The notes: generated from the sequence alone by a model not told the origin. A DNA stretch of 64,000 nucleotides from an uncultured Mycoplasmatota bacterium (GCA_900551455.1 URVV01000004.1:1-64000), one strand, 5' to 3'. Positions 52,892-62,859 are shown, counted from the stretch's first letter. Numbers and translations: made by a program.

Positions 52892-53548
52892 TTATCTTGA
52901 ATGCTTTTTTTCATCAGCATTTAACTGATTAACTACATTTCCTGCATATTCAATTCCATTTAGAAAATACTTATTATCACGAAGCCAATCAGACGGAGGT
53001 CTCTCTTGATCAAATACAAACTTTAAACCATCTCTCATAAATCCATAAAGATATCCCAAAGTAAACAATCCCTGCGTATATCCAATTGCAAAACTACCAG
53101 AACCATATACCTCACTATCAATATTATTATGCATTTCCTTAATTTCATCTAAATTATAACCAAGAATTCCACACTTATATCCAATTTCTTTCTGATTGCT
53201 CTTATTATTTTTATCAACCATATTAATTCCAAATAATTGATCAAAAGTATAATTTCTAAACTCTTCCTTATCACTATCATAACGTTCTTCAGTTATAAAC
53301 TTTCTAAAAATAACTACCCCTTGTAAATATCCACGAACAAATTCTCTATCCATAAAATTATCATCATTAGTAATATCAACCATTTTTCCTGCAAATAGAA
53401 ATCCATTTCTATAACTATTATGTTTATTCATTCTATTAATATTATTACTACTCTCTCTATTTAAAGCAAGTTTCTCATTAAAATATCTACTTGCTCTAGT
53501 CGTATCACCAAATAATTTACAATATTTATATGAATCATATAACTCCAT
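52892..53548 (-). CDS. Unknown protein in the infB-rbfA operon, second type
   Basis: 218 residues with repeated glycine-aromatic stretches (NGFLFAGKMVDI, GYLQGVVIFRKF, GYKCGILGYNL, AIGYTQGLFTLGYLYGFMRDG), like short helical repeats with small residues. It is not a membrane protein by composition. It is five bases downstream of infB, with GAGGTAA before the ATG. I know no family for it. The gene seems specific to this lineage. Confidence 0.75.
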   Translation of the reverse strand: MELYDSYKYCKLFGDTTRASRYFNEKLALNRESSNNINRMNKHNSYRNGFLFAGKMVDITNDDNFMDREFVRGYLQGVVIFRKFITEERYDSDKEEFRNYTFDQLFGINMVDKNNKSNQKEIGYKCGILGYNLDEIKEMHNNIDSEVYGSGSFAIGYTQGLFTLGYLYGFMRDGLKFVFDQERPPSDWLRDNKYFLNGIEYAGNVVNQLNADEKKHSR

Positions 53549-53553
53549 AACTA

Positions 53554-55683
53554 TTACCTCTTAATTTCCACAATTTCATAATCCTCAATAATATCTCCCT
53601 CTTTAATATCATTAAAGCCATCAATTGTAATTCCACATTCAAGTCCCTGTTTAACCTCTTTAACCTGATCCTTTTCTCTAGCAACAGAACCAATACTACC
53701 ATCATATATAATTATACCATCACGTAATATTCTAGCCTTTGCATCTCTTTTAATAATTCCATCAGTAACATAACTACCAGCAATCGTACCAACCTTAGAA
53801 AACTTAAACAATTTTCTAACCTCAGCCTGTCCAAGTACCTTCTCTTCATAAACAGGTTCCAATTTTCCTTTTAAAGCAGCTTCCATTTCCTCTACAACCT
53901 TATATATAATATTATATAATCTAATATCGACCCCTTTCTCTTTAGCATAAGTAGCTATCTTATTATTAGGTCTAACATTAAATCCTATAATTAAAGCATT
54001 CGAAGCTGCTGCTAAAACAACATCACTCTCACTTATTGCTCCAACACTACTTCTAATAACATTAATTTTTATTCCCTCAACATCAAGTTTAAGTAAAGAG
54101 TTCTTAACTGCCTCCTCACTACCTCTAACATCAGCTTTTAAAATAACATTAACTTCTTTCTCTCCAGCTTCAATTCTATTAAACAAATCATCCAAAGAAA
54201 CTGAAGTATTAGAACTCATATTTCTCTTCTTAGCAAGTTGTACTCTTTCATTAGCAATATCTTTAGCCTTCCTCTCATTTTCAAAAGCCATAAACTTATC
54301 CCCTGCTGAAGGGCATTCACTAAGACCAGTAATAGATATTGGCATTGAAGGTCCAGCTTCTACCAAATCTTCCCCTTTATCATTTTTAAGAGTACGAACC
54401 TTACCAGCATAGTTACCTACAACAATCGCATCTCCTAATCTTAAAGTACCATTTTGAATCAATATTGTACACACAACTCCAGCATATTTATCCATTCTAG
54501 ACTCAATAACAGTACCTGAAGCATATCTATTAGGATTAGCCTTAAGCTCCTGCATCTCACTAATTAATAACAAATTATCCAACAACTCATCTATTCCCTG
54601 CCCCGTTTTAGCAGAAATATTAACAAATAAAGTATCTCCACCCCAAGTATCAGGTGTAATACCATTTTGACTCATCTCAGTAAGAACTCTCTCTGGATTA
54701 GCATTTGGTTTATCAATCTTATTAACTGCAACTACAATAGGAACACCTGCTGCCTTCGCATGATCGATTGCTTCTTTCGTCTGTGGCATTACTCCATCAT
54801 CAGCAGCTACAATAATAATAACAATATCAGTAATACTAGCTCCTCTAGCACGCATCTCTGTAAAAGCCTCGTGTCCCGGAGTATCTATAAAAGTAATTGG
54901 TTTACCATTATAAATAATTTGATAAGCCCCAATATGTTGAGTAATCCCCCCAGCTTCCCCAGCTACAACATTAGTCTTCCTAATCGTATCTAGTAAAGTA
55001 GTCTTACCGTGATCAACGTGTCCCATAATAGTAATTACTGGAGGTCTCTCCACTAAATCATTTGGATCATCAATAATTTCTAACTCTTCAAAATTAAATT
55101 CATCTCTAGTCGTATCCTTCTTTAAAGTCTTTCCATACTCCAAAGAAAGAATTTCTGCAGTTTCAAAATCAATAACTGCATTAAGATTCATAATCTTCCC
55201 CAAACTCATTAACTTTTTAATAATCTCAGCCACATTCTTATCAAGAACCTTCGCTAAATCACTAACAGACATCCCTTCAGTATACAAAATAATTGAATCA
55301 TCCTCAGTTTTAACATTAGATTGTAACTTCTCTCTATGCTTATACATCTCTTTCTTCTGTTGAGCAAAATTATTCTCTTTTTTCTCTTTCCCATCTTTTT
55401 TAGGATTTTTCTTTTTCTTTTTAACTGTAGCTACAACTTCTACCTCTTCAAGTTCCTCTTCATAAGAGTCTTCAAATGTCTCATTATCAAAACTATCAAC
55501 ATTCTCATCATTATCATCCTCAAGTTCACTATCATTAGCAATCTCATTATCAAGTAAAATAATATCATCATCAGATAACATCGCATCCTCTTGATTAGCC
55601 TTAATTCCTAACTTACCACACAAATCAATAATCTCAGCCACACTCTTATCAACATCATTTGCATATTCTAATACAGTCATCAT
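53554..55683 (-). CDS. infB: Translation initiation factor IF-2
   Basis: 709 residues from [11 protein letters not shown], with GGAGG upstream. It has a short acidic and lysine-rich N-terminus, an IF2-N domain ([22 protein letters not shown]), a GTPase with [12 protein letters not shown] (G1), DTPGHEAF (G3) and NKID (G4), then domains II to IV. It places initiator tRNA on the 30S subunit. The N-terminal extension is shorter than in many Firmicutes. Confidence 0.97.
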   Translation of the reverse strand: MMTVLEYANDVDKSVAEIIDLCGKLGIKANQEDAMLSDDDIILLDNEIANDSELEDDNDENVDSFDNETFEDSYEEELEEVEVVATVKKKKKNPKKDGKEKKENNFAQQKKEMYKHREKLQSNVKTEDDSIILYTEGMSVSDLAKVLDKNVAEIIKKLMSLGKIMNLNAVIDFETAEILSLEYGKTLKKDTTRDEFNFEELEIIDDPNDLVERPPVITIMGHVDHGKTTLLDTIRKTNVVAGEAGGITQHIGAYQIIYNGKPITFIDTPGHEAFTEMRARGASITDIVIIIVAADDGVMPQTKEAIDHAKAAGVPIVVAVNKIDKPNANPERVLTEMSQNGITPDTWGGDTLFVNISAKTGQGIDELLDNLLLISEMQELKANPNRYASGTVIESRMDKYAGVVCTILIQNGTLRLGDAIVVGNYAGKVRTLKNDKGEDLVEAGPSMPISITGLSECPSAGDKFMAFENERKAKDIANERVQLAKKRNMSSNTSVSLDDLFNRIEAGEKEVNVILKADVRGSEEAVKNSLLKLDVEGIKINVIRSSVGAISESDVVLAAASNALIIGFNVRPNNKIATYAKEKGVDIRLYNIIYKVVEEMEAALKGKLEPVYEEKVLGQAEVRKLFKFSKVGTIAGSYVTDGIIKRDAKARILRDGIIIYDGSIGSVAREKDQVKEVKQGLECGITIDGFNDIKEGDIIEDYEIVEIKR

Positions 55684-55696
55684 TTTCAAACACCTC

Positions 55697-55960
55697 CTAA
55701 TTGTTTATTATATTCTTAATATCCTCATATACCTTATCAGATATTGTCGTCTCCAAAGCTTTTTCTAATATTTTAGATTTAATAGCCTTCTCCAAAACAT
55801 CAATATCTTTTTTAATATATGCTCCTCTTCCATTAACTTTACCCGTCATATCCACAGAAACTACCCCATCACTACCTCTTACAATCCTAAGTAATTCCTT
55901 TTTTGGTAATTTCTCTCTTGTAACGATACAACTTCTCATAGGCTCTTTCCTAATCTTCAT
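55697..55960 (-). CDS. ylxR: YlxR-family RNA-binding protein
   Basis: 87 residues. RKEPMRSCIVTREKLPKKELLRIV and GRGAYIKKD match the YlxR fold. It starts inside the last codons of nusA. The ylxQ (L7Ae-like) gene that usually follows is absent here: infB comes next after 13 bases. Confidence 0.93.
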   Translation of the reverse strand: MKIRKEPMRSCIVTREKLPKKELLRIVRGSDGVVSVDMTGKVNGRGAYIKKDIDVLEKAIKSKILEKALETTISDKVYEDIKNIINN

Positions 55961-57020
55961 CTAATTCTCCAATTTTCTTAATAGAAATTTTATACTTAGT
56001 AAGTCTTGAAGCCAATTTAACATTTTGCCCCTTTTTACCAATCGCCAAAGAAGAATTTTCATCATTAACAATCGCTAAAGCCTCTCTATTCTTCTCATCA
56101 ACAATTCTAACATCAACATCCTTTGCTGGACTAAGAGCATTCTGAATAAACTTAACAGGATCCTTATCATATAAAATAACATCTATTTTCTCTCCATTAA
56201 GTTGTTCTAAAACCCTATTAATTCTAGAACCTTTCTCTCCAATAATAGCCCCAACAGGATCAACCTTATCATATTCCGAATAAACAGCAATCTTACTTCT
56301 ATTACCCGCATCTCTAGCTACAGAATACAATACAACAGTTCCATCACTAAGTTCAGGAATCTCACTTTCAAGTAATCTTTTAACAAAACCATAATGACTC
56401 CTAGATAAAAGAATAAATAATCCCTTAGATCCAAATTCAATTTTAGAAACATATACCTTAATTGAAGATCCCATTACTAACTTTTCCCCAGGAATAATTT
56501 CATCCTTTGGAAGTACACCGTGTGCTCTACCTAAATCAACATAATAATTTTTAGAATCCTCTCTAGATAAAGTCCCAACTAAAATTTCATCCTGTTTATC
56601 TTGAAATTCCTCTGTAACTAAATTCTTTTCTGCTTCCTTAACCTTTTGTACAATTATTTGCTTAGCAGACAAAACAGCAACTCTTCCAAACTCCTCTGGA
56701 ATAATTTTAACCTCTGTATCAATAGTTTCTCCAACTTGAATATCAACTACTATCTTTCTCGCATCCTCAAGAGAAATAATACTCTCATTATCCTTATCTT
56801 CTTCATCAATTGTCTCTACAACAGTTTTATAAGTAAATAATCTAATTTGTCCTGTTTCTGGATTAACTGTTGCCTTAACATTCTGAATACCAGTATTCTT
56901 CTTATAAGCATTTGCCATTGCTGCTTCCATACCCTCAATAACAATTTTCTTATCAATACCCTTCTCAGCTACTAAACTATCAACAGCCTTAATAAATTCT
57001 TTTGCTTGCTTACTATTCAT
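55950..57020 (-). CDS. nusA: Transcription termination/antitermination protein NusA
   Basis: 356 residues from MNSKQAKEFI. GGGTGG lies before the ATG, and the start overlaps the end of rimP. It contains an N-terminal RNA polymerase-binding domain, an S1 domain (about 130-200) and two KH domains (VGAIIGEKGSRINRVL; SLAIGKKGQNVKLASRL), without the C-terminal repeats found in proteobacteria. It controls pausing and termination. Confidence 0.96.
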   Translation of the reverse strand: MNSKQAKEFIKAVDSLVAEKGIDKKIVIEGMEAAMANAYKKNTGIQNVKATVNPETGQIRLFTYKTVVETIDEEDKDNESIISLEDARKIVVDIQVGETIDTEVKIIPEEFGRVAVLSAKQIIVQKVKEAEKNLVTEEFQDKQDEILVGTLSREDSKNYYVDLGRAHGVLPKDEIIPGEKLVMGSSIKVYVSKIEFGSKGLFILLSRSHYGFVKRLLESEIPELSDGTVVLYSVARDAGNRSKIAVYSEYDKVDPVGAIIGEKGSRINRVLEQLNGEKIDVILYDKDPVKFIQNALSPAKDVDVRIVDEKNREALAIVNDENSSLAIGKKGQNVKLASRLTKYKISIKKIGELDED

Positions 57021-57267
57021 TTTTACCACCCTTCTCTTTCGTAGATACATCTAATATGTAACTATCCTTAATAAAATCAGCTTTATCTAAAAGAGGATTA
57101 ATCACATTAGTAACTTCGACACAAGTATCAATATCGATAATATCATCACGGTCAATAACAATTCTCAAAAAATAATTATTCCCCTCTTTTTCATAAACAA
57201 TACTATCAATTGATATTCCTAATTTATTAACCTCATCACTGATTAAATCTCTAATTTTATCTTCCAT
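57013..57267 (-). CDS. rimP: Ribosome maturation factor RimP, N-terminal domain only
   Basis: 84 residues, against about 150 in most bacteria. NYFLRIVIDRDD, IDTCVEVTNVINPLLD and SYILDVST match the N-terminal alpha-beta domain. The sequence then stops at KEKGGKNE, where the family usually has SSPGLDRPL and the SH3-like C-terminal domain. No frameshifted remainder is seen: nusA follows immediately. RBS GGAGGCG. Confidence 0.85.
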   Translation of the reverse strand: MEDKIRDLISDEVNKLGISIDSIVYEKEGNNYFLRIVIDRDDIIDIDTCVEVTNVINPLLDKADFIKDSYILDVSTKEKGGKNE

Positions 57268-57297
57268 AACGCCTCCTTTAAAGATTAAATCAACAAT

Positions 57298-57323
57298 AAA
57301 GAGTGGATTTTAAGCCACTCTTT
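57298..57323 (-). terminator. Terminator between tRNA-Arg and rimP
   Basis: AAAGAGTGG and CCACTCTTT stem, on the minus strand followed by a short T-rich segment. Confidence 0.65.
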
Positions 57324-57451
57324 GTCAAGATATAAATAAATTATATCATATAAATCACAGATATACAATAAAAAAATAATAAAAAAACTCTCATAAAGTG
57401 ACATTTTTTCAAATAAAAACTCGAACTATAAAAATTCGAGTAAATATCAAC

Positions 57452-57528
57452 TGGCGCGCCCATAGGGATTCGAACCCCAAACCTTTTGGTCCGTAGCCAA
57501 ACGCTCTATCCAATTGAGCTATGGGCGC
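57452..57528 (-). tRNA. tRNA-Arg (anticodon ACG)
   Basis: 77 nucleotides with encoded CCA. Acceptor GCGCCCA pairs TGGGCGC; D arm GCTC/GAGC; anticodon loop CTACGGA gives ACG, expected to be edited to ICG and read CGU/CGC/CGA; T loop TTCGAAT. The discriminator is G. Confidence 0.97.
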
Positions 57529-57605
57529 AAATCAAAAATGTATACATATTATATAACCATTTTTGAAAAAAGTAAATACCTATCTTTTACTTCCATCTAA
57601 ATTAA

Positions 57606-58112
57606 TCATATTTTTAGATTAATCTCCTTCTCACTAGAATCAAGAAATCTAATCTTAACTCCACAAACTTTAAACATCCTAATAGAAGCTTCCATCTCAT
57701 CACTATGATGATCATAATCATATGCCTTAGCATATATTACTTCCTTAATTCCTGACTGAATAATTATCTTTGCACACTCATTACAAGGAAATAAATCAAC
57801 ATATATCTTTGCTCCTTCTAATTCCTTTCTACTACCACGATAATTAATAATTGCATTCATCTCCCCATGGCAAACATACAAATACTTCGTATCAAGTTTT
57901 TCACCTTCCCTATCCCACGGAAAAACCTCATCTCCATACCCATTTGGTGTTCCATTATAACCAATTGATAAAATTCTATTATCACTAGAAACAATACAAG
58001 CCCCCACCTGAGTATTAGGATCCTTACTCCTCATCGCAGATAATTTAGCCACCCCCATAAAATATTCATCCCAAGTTAAATAATTCTTTCTTTGCTTATT
58101 AATCTTTTTCAC
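57606..58112 (-). CDS. dCMP deaminase (ComEB-like)
   Basis: 168 residues with a GTG start behind GGAGGT. The zinc deaminase motifs are HGEMNAI and FPCNECAKII. It makes dUMP for thymidylate synthesis; the protein is known as ComEB in Bacillus. The start lies within the end of yidD (14 bases of overlap). Confidence 0.92.
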   Translation of the reverse strand: MKKINKQRKNYLTWDEYFMGVAKLSAMRSKDPNTQVGACIVSSDNRILSIGYNGTPNGYGDEVFPWDREGEKLDTKYLYVCHGEMNAIINYRGSRKELEGAKIYVDLFPCNECAKIIIQSGIKEVIYAKAYDYDHHSDEMEASIRMFKVCGVKIRFLDSSEKEINLKI

Positions 58113-58332
58113 ATTTACCTCCTCTTATAGGTATCGGATCATATCCTCCCCTATTAAAACAATTACATCTCAATATTCTCTTAACAGTTAAATACATTCC
58201 CCTAAAAAAGCCATATTCACTCAATACACCTATTGCATATTCAGAACAACTAGGTCTAAATTTACAATAACTATGCCATCTTCCTGGAATCTTTTGATAA
58301 AGTTTAATTAAATATATCATTAAATACTTCAT
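58099..58332 (-). CDS. yidD: Membrane protein insertion efficiency factor YidD
   Basis: 77 residues. LYQKIPGRWHSYCKFRPSCSEYAIGVLSEYG and GGYDPIP are diagnostic. It helps YidC/OxaA insertion at the membrane. It overlaps the preceding lipid kinase stop by one base (TAATG). Confidence 0.95.
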   Translation of the reverse strand: MKYLMIYLIKLYQKIPGRWHSYCKFRPSCSEYAIGVLSEYGFFRGMYLTVKRILRCNCFNRGGYDPIPIRGGKCEKD

Positions 58333-59252
58333 TACTTATTCACAAACAACTTATTAATATTCTTCCTAGGTATCATCATCTGAATATCCCTATCAATCGT
58401 AATCTCATAATCTTTAACAATTTTATCCAACTTCTCCCCATCAATACACCATGGCTTTTTTGGCTTCTTTACAAACTTAATTTTCAACTTATTCGCCTTA
58501 TATGAATAAATTCCCGGAACCTTATGAACATCATACATTGTTAAAAAATACAAACTTCTAATAATATCCTTCTTCTTACATATATTACAAAGTAATACCT
58601 CAAACTTATTATCATCTAATTTAACATCTCTATAAAAATTATTAATTCCAGAAATTCTATTAGCACTAGAAACAATTATGAAAGAAAATAATCCCCTATA
58701 CTCAACCCCATCTACCTCATATATAATCTCATTAAGTTTAGTCTTATCAAAAAATGATTTAACACCCTCTCTTAAATAAGCCAAATACCCTAATCTCTTT
58801 TTAAGTTCCCTAGGAGTCTCATATGCTATATCAGTAAACTTACCAATTCCCGCTACATAAATAAACGGTCTCCCATTAATAAGGCAAATATCTACATTCT
58901 TAACTACCCCCTCAAGTGTTAATTTAAGATTACCAATCATATTTTTCCCATACCCCATCATTACTCCAATATCATTAGTAGTTCCACAAGGTATATGAGC
59001 ACAAACCAATCGTTTACTACGCATATAATTACCCATTACAGATTCATTAAAAGTTCCATCTCCTCCAATAGACAAAACCAAATCTACAAACTCAAGATTC
59101 TTAACAATTTCACTAGCATGCCCCTTATATTCAGTATAATATATCTTGCTCTCATACCCATAATCATTAAGTATCTTCTCAAATTGTGGTAAATACTTAA
59201 AATTAACCTTTCTCCCACTATGAGGATTATAAATAATAGCACATTTTTTCAT
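58332..59252 (-). CDS. Diacylglycerol kinase family (YegS/DgkB) lipid kinase
   Basis: 306 residues. IYNPHSGRK at the start and SIGGDGTFNE (about 70) form the nucleotide site. CGTTNDIG follows and a C-terminal WCIDGEKLD is typical. In Gram-positives DgkB recycles diacylglycerol from lipoteichoic acid synthesis; other members phosphorylate sphingosine-like lipids. RBS GGGGTGAG. Confidence 0.9.
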   Translation of the reverse strand: MKKCAIIYNPHSGRKVNFKYLPQFEKILNDYGYESKIYYTEYKGHASEIVKNLEFVDLVLSIGGDGTFNESVMGNYMRSKRLVCAHIPCGTTNDIGVMMGYGKNMIGNLKLTLEGVVKNVDICLINGRPFIYVAGIGKFTDIAYETPRELKKRLGYLAYLREGVKSFFDKTKLNEIIYEVDGVEYRGLFSFIIVSSANRISGINNFYRDVKLDDNKFEVLLCNICKKKDIIRSLYFLTMYDVHKVPGIYSYKANKLKIKFVKKPKKPWCIDGEKLDKIVKDYEITIDRDIQMMIPRKNINKLFVNK

Positions 59253-59383
59253 AACTCACCCCAGTCACTTTCATTTTATCATAATATTAGTATTTTTCCT
59301 ATATTTCTCAATAAAAAACTACATATCTACATTTATGTCTATTATCTTTTATCTTTCCCTTTCTCTAACAATTCTTTATAACA

Positions 59384-59746
59384 TCATTTCATATTATTAT
59401 CAATCCAAGTCATAATAACCTCAACTATATAATTAACCTCTCTATCAGAGAGAACTATCCCCTTACTAATATGATGCCACTTTTCAATACATCCTCTACA
59501 ACAAGTAGCACTAGCATGCTGTGCCACAAATACAGGATGTCCCCTCATCGGAGTTTGTTTTCCATCATTAACCAATCTTCCGTCTCTAATTCTTTTATTA
59601 ACAAAATCATAAGCATGCTCCTGGATCTTCTCAATACCCTTTTCTCTAATATAAAGTATATCCTTATCACTAAGTCTAAAACTACTTCTAAACTTAGACC
59701 TCTGGAGCCTATCCAATACTGTATAAATTCTATCATCTACACCCAT
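59384..59746 (-). CDS. DUF4186 protein
   Basis: 120 residues. TPMRGHPVFVAQHASATCCRGC is the invariant core of DUF4186, with Cys-Cys-x2-Cys and histidines that could bind metal. The function is unknown. The RBS is weak. It lies on the minus strand between the lipid kinase and the cotD-like gene. Confidence 0.88.
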   Translation of the reverse strand: MGVDDRIYTVLDRLQRSKFRSSFRLSDKDILYIREKGIEKIQEHAYDFVNKRIRDGRLVNDGKQTPMRGHPVFVAQHASATCCRGCIEKWHHISKGIVLSDREVNYIVEVIMTWIDNNMK

Positions 59747-59787
59747 ATCTATATCACAACAACATTATAACATAAACAACTAAAAAG

Positions 59788-59809
59788 AAAAGACCTATTT
59801 TAGGTCTTT
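59788..59809 (-). terminator. Terminator of the cotD-like gene
   Basis: AAAGACCTA/TAGGTCTTT stem plus T run on the minus strand. Confidence 0.75.
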
Positions 59810-59821
59810 ACAAATCTATTA

Positions 59822-60178
59822 TTATCTAAATTGACAACAAGAACCACATTGTTGATTAGTAACAACATTTTCTTCACTGCAAGTATAATGCGGTTGATAT
59901 GTATGTCTAAATATATGGTTGTTAATTATCTTAGTATTTATTGGACATATATGTTTAACTTCGTGTACAATATTTCTTTGAATACATCTTTCTCTACCAG
60001 CCTCTACTATAGGTCCAGATTGCATACCAAAACTCATATCATTAACTTCATTCATATTAACATTTTGGTTAACATTAGTATTGGTATTAGTATTCATATT
60101 ACTATTATTAATATTTATATCGATTCCATCCCCTAATCCATAATTCATGTCTGGTCTAAAATCATCGTTATATAACAT
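59822..60178 (-). CDS. CotD-like spore coat protein
   Basis: 118 residues. The second half (VHEVKHICPINTKIINNHIFRHTYQPHYTC) follows the CotD pattern of a cysteine followed by histidine- and tyrosine-rich text. The first half is an Asn/Met-rich low-complexity segment (NMNTNTNTNVNQNVNMN). The tail has CGSCC. Spore coat proteins are crosslinked on the forespore, built on SpoIVA. RBS TAGGAGG. A SigK-like -10 box lies upstream. Confidence 0.75.
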   Translation of the reverse strand: MLYNDDFRPDMNYGLGDGIDININNSNMNTNTNTNVNQNVNMNEVNDMSFGMQSGPIVEAGRERCIQRNIVHEVKHICPINTKIINNHIFRHTYQPHYTCSEENVVTNQQCGSCCQFR

Positions 60179-60201
60179 ATTTTTTTCCTCCTATCTATTC
60201 T

Positions 60202-60210
60202 TATAATATG
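60202..60210 (-). promoter_or_regulatory. Possible SigK-like -10 box of the cotD-like gene
   Basis: CATATTATA fits CATANNNTA fully, 24 bases before the start. A fitting -35 AC at the proper spacing is not seen, so this remains weak. Confidence 0.35.
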
Positions 60211-60433
60211 ACATATATAAAATAATGACTGTGATAAAATCACAAAAAATTATGTTATAGAAAAACATTATATACTATAAATTAACCTCATTACAATACA
60301 ATAAAACAAATAATCCCAGCAATAAAAAAGAAAGATAAATGAAGTTGCCAATGAAAAATAGACCCTTTCAACAGTAAAACTTTTCTATAATTAGGTGTAT
60401 TGATGTACCTTATGTATTAATGAGAATAATCAG

Positions 60434-60772
60434 TTAATTTAGCGAACTGTTTCTACATAAGCTTTCCTTCTTTTCCAAAATTTTTAATGTAGATACTACA
60501 ATTTCATAAATATTAAGACTTAGTTCCATATAAACATCATCTTCTAAATGAGTAGGTAGGTCACTTAATGTTCTATATAGATAATATTTAATATTTACTT
60601 CATTAATATTTAGTATTTGAGATGTTTCTTTTATTTTATATCCTATACAATAATATAAATAAAATATTCTATTAATAAGAATAAATTTTTTAGTTAATGA
60701 TATTTTAGGTATTTTAGTAATTTTATCCTTAACACTTAAAGGAAATTCTAAATGTTCTATGGTTATTTTTAT
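60434..60772 (-). CDS. Sigma-70 region-4-like ORF without an AUG start
   Basis: 112 codons, free of stops. FILINRIFYLYYCIGYKIK then ETSQILNINEVNIKYYLYRTLSDL resembles the helix-turn-helix of sigma region 4. AAAGGAGG lies eight bases before an in-frame ATA; a TAA sits just upstream and no ATG, GTG or TTG occurs in the first part. It could use a rare initiation codon, or be a fragment of a gene whose start was lost. No region 2 is encoded. Confidence 0.45.
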   Translation of the reverse strand: MKITIEHLEFPLSVKDKITKIPKISLTKKFILINRIFYLYYCIGYKIKETSQILNINEVNIKYYLYRTLSDLPTHLEDDVYMELSLNIYEIVVSTLKILEKKESLCRNSSLN

Positions 60773-60844
60773 TTGTTAATCCTCCTTTCATATATGAAAA
60801 AATCCCATATCAACAAGTGATATAGGATATTCTATAAAAATAAA

Positions 60845-60864
60845 ACTCACACAAAAGTGTGAGT
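60845..60864 (-). terminator. Hairpin terminator downstream of the large membrane gene
   Basis: ACTCACAC and GTGTGAGT stem with AAAA loop, then T-rich text on the minus strand. A second stem, GGATGAT/ATCATCC, lies at 60918-60937. Confidence 0.65.
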
Positions 60865-60977
60865 AATTCTCTCAATGGAGCCGTAGTTGAGTGATTACAC
60901 AACTTTTTCTCACATGAGGATGATATATAAATCATCCATCTATAAATATTATAGCACTTTTTTTGTTTTAATAATAT

Positions 60978-62777
60978 TTATTTTAAATAATTGTTAATAA
61001 TTTTTTTGTAATCTTTTTCATTACTATTTTTAATAACTATTTTCATTTTAAATTTGTTTGTTATAGTTTTAAAATACTGATTAATCAAATCTTTATCAAA
61101 TTTAAATATAAAGTTTAAAAATAAGTTATCTTCTTTATCATCCTCTAAACAATATTTTAGTATATAGTTATAATCTTCTTGTGAATAATTTATTAAATCT
61201 TTAACACCCCAATTTTGTTGATTTTTAAACAATAATTCTAAGTGTTCTTTAACGAATTTTCTACAGAAATCTAAATCAATTCCATAATAATCACTATATA
61301 TGTTGTGTTCCCAATTATTATTTTCCATTTTTATTAATGCAAGTAATGTTAAATGAATTGCTACTCTCATTTCTTCAGATTCCAAATTCATTCCAATAAA
61401 TAATTTAAAACTTCGCTCATCTTTATTTTGAAGTGTTCTTAATAAAAGAAGCGCTGTTGCTTGACCTAATATGTGAGGTTTCATTTTTCTTTCTTTTGGC
61501 TTTATATAGTCGTAAGAAAAATTTGTAATATCTCTAATAATATTGCAACCATTATGAGCTGACATTCTATAAATTTCATGTAATTCAGTATAGCAATTTA
61601 ATTTTTCTCTTTCACTTAAGTATTTATTATTATAAACATTACTATATACTATATCAAAATAATCACTGTTATAGTGATAAATAAAATTTAATTTTATTTC
61701 TGGCCAATTTATATAAGAATAATCATTAGTTAAAGCAAAATGTTGTTGTATTTCTATATTAGTTATTATAGGAGATAACATACTTAGATAATTTTTTGTT
61801 TCGTATTCATTATTAAAATCCATTATTTTATTAGCTATATCTTTAAAAATTTTATTCATACCATCATAACTTATAAAGATATTATGAAAATTAAATCTTG
61901 AAAGAATCCAATTGTAATATTGAATGGCTCTAGTTAAATCTTTAAAATATATAAAATGTTCTATTACTTCTATAAAATCATTTACTATACTCGGTGCATA
62001 TGACATATTCAAATGATATTTTTGTAATTCCTTAGGTATATTAAACAATATTCGATCAATTAAAACTTTGTACATGTTTATATTTTTTATATATGAATTG
62101 TCATTATTTGCAATCAGTTTTATTGTTTCTTCTTTTAAATTTATTAACAGAGGGGAATTGTAGTCTTTAGGAGGAATATTGTTAATTATATTTTTTTCGC
62201 ATTCTAAATAGTATTTTGAATATAGCAATTTTACATATTTTTTTGTTGTGACAAAGATTGTTCCTATTTTTGTTATAATGTATATTAGAACAAAGATTGA
62301 TAATAAAAATAGTGAAATTATTAAATTAGAACATTCTTTTTTTATTGTTAATGTAACATTAATAATCATTGAAACATATAAAAGAAACATTGGCAAATAA
62401 AATTTTAATAATTTTTTACCAAACAATAAATTTGTTGTTTTTTCTCCAAGGATATGTTTATCCTCGACACTCGATACAAGTGATAGTACAGCAGTGGTCA
62501 AAAATGTACTTCCTATTTGAGATATTACCAAATCTTTATAAATATCTTCGTATTTAATATCCATTATTTTAATAAATTTCCATGAATGAAAATCAAATGA
62601 AATGACATTTAAAATTTTCAATATGAATAAGTATATTGTGATAAATAATATAAATTTTAAACAATTATAAATTAAATTTGTTTTTGGAGTCCATTTATGT
62701 TCTGCTTTTTTTAAATAATTATCAATATTCCATTTATTTTTTTTAATCGACATTTTAATTTTTGCTATTTTTTTCAT
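60978..62777 (-). CDS. Unknown large membrane protein next to the restriction locus
   Basis: 599 residues from MKKIAKIKM, which GGTGGG precedes; a longer form is unlikely. Four membrane helices lie in the first third (about 39-60, 95-110, 135-155, 163-185), and a cytoplasmic C-terminal region of some 400 residues follows with helical repeats but no recognised motif. It diverges from the restriction gene 106 bases away. Membrane proteins with large soluble tails occur among defence effectors, but no known family is evident. Confidence 0.75.
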   Translation of the reverse strand: MKKIAKIKMSIKKNKWNIDNYLKKAEHKWTPKTNLIYNCLKFILFITIYLFILKILNVISFDFHSWKFIKIMDIKYEDIYKDLVISQIGSTFLTTAVLSLVSSVEDKHILGEKTTNLLFGKKLLKFYLPMFLLYVSMIINVTLTIKKECSNLIISLFLLSIFVLIYIITKIGTIFVTTKKYVKLLYSKYYLECEKNIINNIPPKDYNSPLLINLKEETIKLIANNDNSYIKNINMYKVLIDRILFNIPKELQKYHLNMSYAPSIVNDFIEVIEHFIYFKDLTRAIQYYNWILSRFNFHNIFISYDGMNKIFKDIANKIMDFNNEYETKNYLSMLSPIITNIEIQQHFALTNDYSYINWPEIKLNFIYHYNSDYFDIVYSNVYNNKYLSEREKLNCYTELHEIYRMSAHNGCNIIRDITNFSYDYIKPKERKMKPHILGQATALLLLRTLQNKDERSFKLFIGMNLESEEMRVAIHLTLLALIKMENNNWEHNIYSDYYGIDLDFCRKFVKEHLELLFKNQQNWGVKDLINYSQEDYNYILKYCLEDDKEDNLFLNFIFKFDKDLINQYFKTITNKFKMKIVIKNSNEKDYKKIINNYLK

Positions 62778-62859
62778 AATTATCCCACCCAACAAAAATA
62801 AATTGCTATTATTATAACATATTTTAAGTATTATCAACAAAAATAACTGTGTTATATGT

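Noticed and set aside
5701..55964. Numerous plus-strand open frames of 60-110 codons opposite recombinase, uvrA, infB and ylxR genes
   Set aside because: They are antisense shadows of well-supported genes, without RBS or recognisable protein features.
60865..60960. GC-richer stretch with small inverted repeats as a CRISPR or RNA gene
   Set aside because: No repeat unit recurs and no RNA family could be recognised; only a likely terminator and a second stem are supported.
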